Shown here one piece after another: positions 56,901 through 64,000 of a stretch of 64,000 nucleotides of DNA. The translations under genes were made by a program, and so were the position numbers. The stretch is from Rhizophagus clarus (Eukaryota; Glomeromycota; Glomeromycetes; Glomerales; Glomeraceae). Each line of letters begins with the position of its first letter. Position 1 is the stretch's first letter. The notes below the pieces were generated by a model, which was given only the letters and a program-made list of their open reading frames with translations, was not told the origin of the DNA and made no database searches. The stretch is taken from NCBI GenBank assembly GCA_015698045.1, contig BLAL01000193.1, positions 1 through 64,000 on the forward strand, given 5' to 3'.

Positions 56901-58280
56901 AAAATTAGAGATTTAATTCAAGAAACAAGACTGAATATTGATTATAATTCTAATTCAGTGATACTTGAATGGATTCCATATAATCAGTTCAATAATATTA
57001 AAGAAATAGGTAAAGGTGGTTTTTCTACAGTATATTCAGCAATATGGAAAGATGGTTTATTATATTATGAATATCATAAACATGGTGGTGAATGGAAAAG
57101 AAAATCAAATACAAGAGTGGCTTTAAAATGTTTACATAATTCACAAAATTTTCTTGATGAATTTATAAATGAGGTATGAAATTTTATTTTTTAATAAAAA
57201 GAATATTTATATATTATATATTTATATATATATATTATTTAATATTAGGTTAAAGCATATCCAAATCGAAAATTAGAAAATATTCTTAAAATATATGGAA
57301 TATCACAAAATTCAGATACAAAAGATTATATTATGGTTCTTGAATATGCAGAAGGTGGAAATTTTAATAATTATTTAAATAAAAATTATGAAAATTTTAA
57401 TTGGTTTAATGGATTAAAAGTATTAGTTAATATTATTGAAGGTCTTAGTAAAATTCATCAAAAACAGATGGTTCATTGTGATTTTCATATAGGAAATATA
57501 TTATTTACAGAAGAATATAGTAAATATAGTGCATGTATTTCTGATTTGGGATTATGCAAAAAAATCGATGATGTTAATGAAACAAATATTTATGGAGTTA
57601 TGCCTTATGTAGCTCCTGAAGTATTAAAAAAAAAGCCTTATACACGAGCAGCAGATATATATAGCTTTGGTATGATTATGTATGTTATAGCAACTGGAAA
57701 ACAACCCTTTATTGATCAAGCTCATAATGAAATTTTAGCAATAAGTATATGTAATGGAACTAGACCTAAAATAAATGAAAAAATCATGCCAAAATGTTAT
57801 ATTGATTTAATAAAAAAATGTTGGAATTCAAATCCAGATAATAGACCAAATTCTATTGAAATAAAAGATACAATTAAATTATTTTATGATTCATTAGATC
57901 AAAATTTTGAAAAAAAAGAACAGAAACATTATGAAATTGAAGAGCAATTTAAAAAAACACAAGAGTATAGAAAAGCAAATTTTTTGTCAATTAAAAATAA
58001 TCAAGTAACTGTTTCTCATCCACAAGCTGTATATTCATCTCGATTGCTTAATCCTTTTACAAAAAATCTTGATTATAATATTAATAATTATGATACAGTA
58101 GAAATTATTGATTTTACAAAGTAAGTAATATTTTTATTATTAATTTTATTTGTTTTATTTTATTTTACTTATTTAAACTATTTATCAGCATATAATTATA
58201 TTTTTAACTACAATGACTTAAAGTTTAAGGTAAAAATAATATATTTAATTTATATAAATAAGATAAAAATAGGATTTTAG
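53965..58280. repeat. right arm of 4.3-kb inverted duplication
   Basis: Complement of 18,840-23,200; covers the second kinase gene plus short flanks. The two arms are 30.8 kb apart. Confidence 0.85.
54131..58124 (+). pseudogene. seven-exon multi-pseudokinase / kinase gene (right copy), exon 4 broken
   Basis: Exons: 54,131-54,478; 54,549-55,004; 55,075-55,551; 55,639-56,104; 56,201-56,653; 56,724-57,173; 57,249-58,124. Six have lengths divisible by three. Exon 4 is 466 bases: against the left copy it lacks an A in YCEK|CGN (GAAAATGTGG, about 55,748) and a T in the LKYLYN region (about 56,070), so this exon is out of frame unless skipped; skipping it would keep the rest in phase. Module structure is as in the left copy (zinc ribbon, NWTSGN, degenerate N-lobe). 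Exon 6 has IGKGGFSTVYSA and VALK; exon 7 has VHCDFHIGN with the catalytic Asp present, SDLGL and VAPEVL. The kinase domain here thus looks competent while a pseudokinase module is damaged. Expected product about 1175 residues if the indels are sequencing errors. Confidence 0.75.
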
Positions 58281-58429
58281 AAAAGTCTTAAATAAATAGG
58301 ATCTCAAGTTGCATAAAATTTGGCAAAAAAACTAGTATAAAAATTTTTTTTTTTATAAATAATATCAACTAGTAAACTAGCTAATATTTATATAATTCCA
58401 ATTTTAAAAAAATACTTATAGTAAATTTT

Positions 58430-59120
58430 TTTAACTGGATTTTACTTATATATATATTTTTTGAAATCCTATAAAAATAATTTCAAAATAATTGTTTTAT
58501 TAAATTTTTAATATATTTATAATTTACCAAAATTTTATTATTATACCTTAATCTATTTAAAATGATGGTATTTATTTATATAATTTTGTTTAACACTGAT
58601 TATAAAGTAATATATAAATTTTTCTTTAAATAATAAAATCAGTTTGTAATTAAACAAAACTTAAATATTAAATAAAATATATATTTAAAATATAAAATAT
58701 TAATTGTTCAGAGTGAAATAAAGGACTATATATATTTATGAATGTTAATAATATATTAAGATTACATAATAATATGTAAAGTTTAATTATTTACATATAT
58801 TATATTATTAAAATTTTATGTTATATTGATAAATATTAATAAGATAAATAAAAATAAAAATAAATGTATAATAAATATTATAATTTTAAAAAAAATTTTT
58901 TTTTTGCTTTGGATTTATAATGATTTTTATTTTCTAATATATCTTACTTATATATATATTTTCTAGTAAGAATTCTGTAAAAATAATTTTAAAATAATTA
59001 TTTTTATTAAATTTTTAATACAATATATATTTATAGTTTACTAAAATCTTATTACTAATATATTTTAATTTATTTAAAATAATGGTATTTATTTATATAA
59101 TTTTGTTTAATACTGATTAT
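58430..59120. repeat. two direct copies of a 190-bp AT-rich unit
   Basis: 58,430-58,620 and 58,930-59,120 both run from TTACTTATATATATATTTT to GGTATTTATTTATATAATTT, then TGTTTAAYACTGATTAT. In the second the hAT-like element follows the final word; in the first the sequence continues directly as AAAGTAATATATA. Confidence 0.7.
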
Positions 59121-59683
59121 TAAAGATGTGTTCGCAATACTCTAATTGCGAATTAATTGCGATTTGCGATATTGCAGAACATTGCGGATTTTGAAGAATA
59201 ATTATTCGCAAATCTGCAATCGCAAATAATCTGCAAATCTGCAAATAATCCGCAAATCCGCAAATAATCCGCAAATAATCTGAATAATCTCAAAAATTAT
59301 GATTGACTGTAGATCATCTTCACATGATCATTTTTTTTTGTAAAATATTCCCACCGAAGCAAAAAAAAAATTTTCTCGCCAGAATACGGGAATATTATTT
59401 CCAAAATCCAATTAAAATAATAATAATATATCAGATTATTCAGCCATAATCAATACATTATTTTAACAATTATATATATCATTGTATCAAAACTCATTCT
59501 ATCAAACGTATCACAATATACAATTACGTATCAAAACAATCGCGTTATCAAATGTTATTATTTGATCAATTAAATAAATATCAGTTTTTACAGTTTTTAG
59601 TACCCAATTGCTTTCTTTCCTCTTCATTTTAAAAATAAAAAATAAAGTATCAGCTTTTAAAATATTGAATAAATATATTAGAA

Positions 59684-59923
59684 ATGTCAAAAACACCCTG
59701 TTCAGTTCTCAATTCAAAAATTCGCGGGAAAAAAGTTTATTTACCCGATGACAATGAAAGCTTAATTTCAACAGCACTTTCTCTTGTTTGGACAAAGACG
59801 GATAAAAAAATTGATTCGTGTACTTTTGAGCAAGATAGAGTAAGAATGTCATATAAAAAAAACGAAGATCGTATATATTTTGATCTGGAGGAATCGTTGT
59901 CAAATTTTACATTTATCGATAAG
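59684..59923 (+). CDS. exon-like ORF inside the hAT-like element
   Basis: Eighty codons from ATG (SKTPCSVLNSKIRGKKVYLP ... NFTFIDK) ending at AAG followed by a possible donor GTATAT; after that the frame runs into the minisatellite. Not recognised. It may be a captured host exon or first exon of a lost transposase. Confidence 0.35.
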
Positions 59924-59984
59924 GTATATGATAATTTTGTCCCCTTCCCCTTTATTTTGTTTCTGTCTATTTTTCAGTTTTGAA

Positions 59985-60290
59985 CAACTTTATCCACTTT
60001 TTTTCGTCTCTGGACAACTTTGTCCACTTTTTTTTTCGACTTTGTCCTTTTTTTTTTGTCTCTGGACAACTTTGTCCATTTTTACTTTACTTTTTTTTTC
60101 GTCTGGACAACTTTGTCCACTTTTTTTTCACTTTTTTTTTCGTTTGGACAACTTTGTCCACTTTTTTTTCACTTTTTTTTTCGTCTGGACAACTTTGTCC
60201 ACTTTTTTTTCGCTTTTTTTTTTCGTCTGGACAACTTTGTCCACTTTTTTTTCACTTTTTTTTTCGTCTTCGGACAAATTTGTCCATTTT
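59985..60290. repeat. minisatellite of about 41 bp, hairpin units
   Basis: Seven copies of TGGACAACTTTGTCCA (7-bp stem) separated by T-rich spacers with TTTTTTTTCGTC. ORFs across it are artefacts. Confidence 0.85.
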
Positions 60291-60659
60291 GTAAACTTAT
60301 GAATCATGTTAATTTAATCTTCGCAATTAAATATAACCAAATTTATTTATATACTAAAAGTGGACAATTTTGTCCACTTATTCGCAAATTTGCGATAATG
60401 TAAATTATTTGCAGATTTGCAGATTATTTGCGATACTATACGGATTTGCAGATTATTTGCGGGTTTGCAGATTTGCAGGTTATTTGCGGTACTATAAATT
60501 ATTTGTGGGTTATTTGCGGTACTATAAATTATTTGCGGGTTTGCAGATTATTTGCGGGTTTGCGAATTACTAAGCGCAATTGATTTCCAAAACCCGCAAT
60601 ATTGCGGATTTTGGAAATCAATTGAGGACCCATCTTTACTGATTATAAAGTAATATATA

Positions 60660-63638
60660 TGACATGTATCATTGACATTTCTAACTCTTTCTATCAACTT
60701 AATGATATAAAAATTAATAGAAGCAAATCAGAATTACTAGTATGGAATTCAAAAATGCTAAAAGACCAGTTGCAAATTACAATAGGCTTGGACAGTGATA
60801 TCATCAAAGCTAATACATCTATGCAATATTCATGTTATCTTGAAATATATATCCATAGCAAAGCTGATAATTGCCATGTGGAAAAATTGATATAAGAAGA
60901 AATAACATTGATTTGCAGCATCCTCAAAAACAAGAAAATAATAGTTGCGCAACTTATTTACATTAATAACAAAATTCTACTTGCAAAAATAGAATATTGG
61001 ACAAAAACTGTTTTATAAATGAACATAGATGCAATAGTTTGTACAATTCGTTTATAAGATTAATTAAAAATAAAATGCATATCATAACAAGCGTGAATAA
61101 TAATATAGTTCATCATAAAGGTATTATTAGCATGACAGCTCTTAATCAACACCTAAGGGGAGCACAATTTGCAGAATTTATTATAAGACTCAATTCTAGT
61201 GACTGGGAAGGAATCAGTACAAGAATCCTGTTAAGAAAAATCCAAATTAGATTAGGCATCATTAATTGCATAATCACGATTCACTTATCAGCCATAGTAG
61301 ACATCACAAATATAAAAAGCTTTTCTTTTAAAGTTCTTAGAGAAATGAAAAGCCAATTATTTGACTTTAGTAGGACACAATTAACAACCTCTTGAAATAT
61401 AATATGTAACAGCCCACTATCATAGAAAAATTAGAACAGATCACTAGCGAATCTAATGCAAGTGATAATGCAATAAACAAAGATCTTATGTCCTATTACA
61501 AAAGGTCAGATAATCAACTTGGCCTAATATTCTATTATCAACTTCTAGCTAATAGCAGTTCATACCTCATGATGTGGAATCAAATCAAACACGTTCATCA
61601 TCTTACAGCAAAAGGTCCTAGATTAAGATACATAAGAGCACTAGAATGAGACATTAATACAAATTCATTTCATCAAACAATTTCACAAAACTACTGCAGT
61701 TTATCTTTAACATTGTACATAACAAATATTCTACCAATACCAATTTCACGTGATAAAAGAAAAAAAGAATGGATAGTCATATACTAAGATAGAAAAGAAT
61801 ATATTGGAAAGATCATAAAAAAGTTAAATGAAAACTCATTCCAATATCAGCATTGGCTCAAAACTTCACAGTACACATTAAAAAAATGTGTTTCCTGCAT
61901 TAACTCAAAAGAACAATAAAGTTGTATAAAAAGAAATACATATAATACAGTAGCAGTCATTCTAGTAAAAATGGTCAAGTTATCTTCAACAGAGAATGGC
62001 TTCAGAATTATTATACCAATAGACTTAATACAATACAAAAAAGGACAAAGTCACAATTATTTATCTGAGCAAGAACACCCAGTATTAGAAATTAAGATTG
62101 ATAAACTAGAAATTGAAATAATACAAAATAGGATCTCATCAACAATATTGCAAGATGAATTAATCCAACAACATGATAATATAACCAAATTGTACACTAA
62201 TGAACTGCATATTTATACTGATGGATCATTAAATCTAAATTCAGTTGATGGATATAATCAAATAATTATAGGGGCAGGGTGGATAGTAAAAAATACAGAA
62301 ATAGATTTCACATGTGGAATTACATACTTCTCTTCCTCTACAAGACTAAAATTGTTAGCAATTTTAACAGCCTTATTAACAGTTCTTATAAATAATAATA
62401 CGTACATATATACAGATAGCCAGTCAGCAATTAATAGTATCAACAATATGTTACAATTAAGAGGGATTATAGAGAGGAAACTATTCAAACAAAATAATTA
62501 CATTTTATTGTATACAATAGTAAATTTAATTTACATTAAAAAGATTAATTTAATTTTGCATAAAGTAAATGGATATTCAGGATGTATATGGAATGATAAA
62601 ACAGATAAGTTAGCTAAAAAAGGAAGTGAATTAGCCCTAGAAAATAAAGATAGAATAGTAGATCTGGAACTTATTTTTAATAATAGCAATTTTGAGTTTA
62701 TACCAAAATGGAGTGGAGTTTGCATAGATAGACAAATAAGAAAATTTTATGCATAAATATCAGATGTTATTTATGAAGCCAACTGGTCATGTAACAAATA
62801 TTGGAGTGATATATTTAAAGATCAACATAAAAATTGGTATTGGAATGTATATTGGAAAACAACCAAAAGAGTTAATCATTTCAACTGCAATTCCTTTAAA
62901 ACTAATGATGAATTAATACATATTATAAAATGTCAAAATAATCTTTTGCTTATTATAGATGATAATTTAAAACACAGATTAAATATTTACAACAATTTAT
63001 TATGCCTTATGTGTAATAAAGAAGAAGAAACACTAAAACATCTTACAATTTGTGAAGACACATAAGAGAATTTTGAAGTAATTAAAAATCAAATTATTAC
63101 AAAAATACTTAAAATCATAAAAAAACATAATTCAAAAAACAAGTTCAGTTATAATGAATTAGAAAAAATATTATTTAAATATAAATATGAAGTTTCTTCT
63201 GAATTAAAAGAAAAAACAGAGTAGAATTAACTTGTGGATTAATTTCAAGTTCTATAATGATGAAATTACAGCAGAAAACATCCAAAAAATTTAATAAGAT
63301 AATTGCTAATAAAACAATTAATTTATTCCACAAATTTTTTAGGTCAGTTCTTTGGAAGAAATGTTGTGAAAAAATGCAACAACATGAACGTGATGCAGGA
63401 ATCTTCCAAGCAGCTAAAAAAAGAAATACAAATTCAACACAAATCCTATCACCAAATAAATAATAACTGAAAACAAGAAATATTAGAAAAATTAAAAACA
63501 AGTTTAAACAGATATACAGATCATATTAAAGAATGGTTAAAAAAGATAGTTAAATATTATGGAAATCAAAATCAAAAAAATTGTAAAAAGCAGCATAGTA
63601 GGTCATTTGACTTCCCTCCTATAATTACAAGAATGTAA
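60660..63638 (+). pseudogene. decayed LINE (reverse transcriptase end, RNase H, tail)
   Basis: Broken frames in the order of a LINE second ORF. 60,659-60,895 has the end of the reverse transcriptase palm/thumb (QLNDIKINRSKSELLVWNSK). 60,997-61,395 is a further middle part (HLRGAQFAEFIIRLNSSDWE). 61,971-62,756 has an RNase H domain: IYTDGSLN, then TRLKLLAILTALL where the usual catalytic Glu is Lys, YTDSQSAI and WNDKTDKLAKKG. The last pieces include LLCLMCNKEEET (zinc-knuckle remnant) and end at DFPPIITRM with TAA near 63,638. Numerous stops and shifts: inactive. The 5' part with the palm YADD-type motif is missing. It begins right after the hAT-like element duplication. Confidence 0.75.
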
Positions 63639-63640
63639 TA

Positions 63641-63907
63641 TCTAAGATAACTCATTTCATACGTGTTTACTTGTGTAAGAGAATTGTCAACCAACAGTGC
63701 ATATATGGGATTTTTTTGAAATGACAGATGGTTTATAGATTAATCATATTAGAATTAATTAATTATATTTTTCATGTAATTTACAAAAATTTTAATAAAT
63801 CTAGAACTCTTTCTTGTAGATCACTTGGCCATAATTTTCACTAAAGTTTTTTCAAGTCAAAAGTCGTAATAGTTATTATAAACTTACACTAAAATAACAA
63901 AATAGAA
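63641..63907. other. non-coding stretch
   Basis: LINE 3' flank; no poly(A) or gene recognised. Confidence 0.35.
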
Positions 63908-64000
63908 ATGACAAACATAGAAAACGAGTTCTGTAAGCTTTTAAAGATAGAGGTAGAAAGAACTTTTTATAGAAACTTTTATAATATAAGACGAGAAAAT
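63908..64000 (+). CDS. possible gene start, truncated by window end
   Basis: ATG at 63,908 after an A-rich leader (AAAATAACAAAATAGAA) opens 31 codons (MTNIENEFCKLLKIEVERTF...) to the window end. Too short to identify; might be the first exon of the next gene. Confidence 0.3.
   Translation, partial: MTNIENEFCKLLKIEVERTFYRNFYNIRREN

Larger units (their letters stand above)
59121..60638. mobile_element. 1.5-kb hAT-like element with empty-site paralogue
   Basis: Ends TAAAGATGTG and (complement) TAAAGATGGG; 8-bp duplication CTGATTAT at 59,113-59,120 and 60,639-60,646. The paralogous unit at 58,556-58,620 has the uninterrupted site. Sub-terminal regions hold many GCAAATAATCCGCAAAT words at the left and their complements at the right, as expected for transposase-binding sites. 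The inside has one exon-like ORF (59,684-59,923) and a minisatellite, not a full transposase. Confidence 0.8.

Noticed and set aside
59880-60403. ORFs rich in Phe/Leu/Cys across the minisatellite
   Set aside because: All three frames are open because the unit is a T-rich hairpin repeat.

Overview
The window looks like a repeat-choked, very AT-rich chromosome segment of an arbuscular mycorrhizal fungus (Glomeromycotina, Rhizophagus/Glomus-like). This is inferred from the protein families: zinc-ribbon kinases carrying the NWTSGN and AIWKDGPL signatures, a fungal gag with a CCHC knuckle and decayed LINEs, together with short GT-AG introns of about 65-105 bp. No rRNA or tRNA gene was recognised.

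Layout. 0-14 kb is mostly non-coding: one decayed gene (0.4-1.4 kb), several tandem arrays (CGTAA-type at 4.1-4.9 and 9.6-10.1 kb, a roughly 120-bp array at 4.9-5.5 kb, a large array at 5.85-8.7 kb, an about 180-bp satellite at 11.4-12.2 kb), a poly(A)-tailed retroposed fragment (10.1-11.0 kb) and a small TA-flanked MITE (13.6-14.0 kb). 14.9-18.4 kb holds a three-exon gene of unknown family on the minus strand. 19.0-23.0 kb holds a seven-exon minus-strand gene made of repeated kinase N-lobe modules followed by one whole kinase domain. A second copy lies inverted at 54.1-58.1 kb, so the middle of the window is framed by an inverted duplication with arms of about 4.3 kb. 23.7-32.8 kb contains a protein fragment, a gag-protease relic split by a hAT-type MITE, a 1.5-kb inverted-repeat element full of micro-exon-like units, and a second block of the 180-bp satellite. 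58.4-63.6 kb holds a hAT-like element with a recognisable empty site and a decayed LINE.

The centre-piece is a 14.5-kb element (32,884-47,363) with terminal inverted repeats of about 700 bp, TG...CA ends and a possible 4-bp TCGA target duplication. It is Polinton/Maverick-like: SF3 (D5-type) helicase, protein-primed-type family B DNA polymerase, A32/FtsK-type packaging ATPase, retroviral-type integrase with chromodomain, a DUF5679-like zinc ribbon and a 2-cysteine-adaptor-like protein. I see no jelly-roll capsid gene. Its place is taken by a Ty3-type gag followed in the +1 frame by a retropepsin-like protease, without reverse transcriptase or RNase H. A second small ORF at the right end also resembles a gag C-terminal domain. 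A conserved upstream motif (RTAATTAAAYA) precedes six of its genes and a 53-bp hairpin repeat occurs five times after the polymerase block. The copy is dying: in-frame stops (many explicable as C-to-T changes), a homopolymer frameshift in the integrase, and a 157-bp mariner-like MITE inside one ORF.

Likely division of labour (inference): integrase plus inverted repeats for insertion, polymerase plus helicase for replication, and gag, protease and ATPase for a possible particle. This gag-bearing DNA element is the best candidate for a previously undescribed system here.
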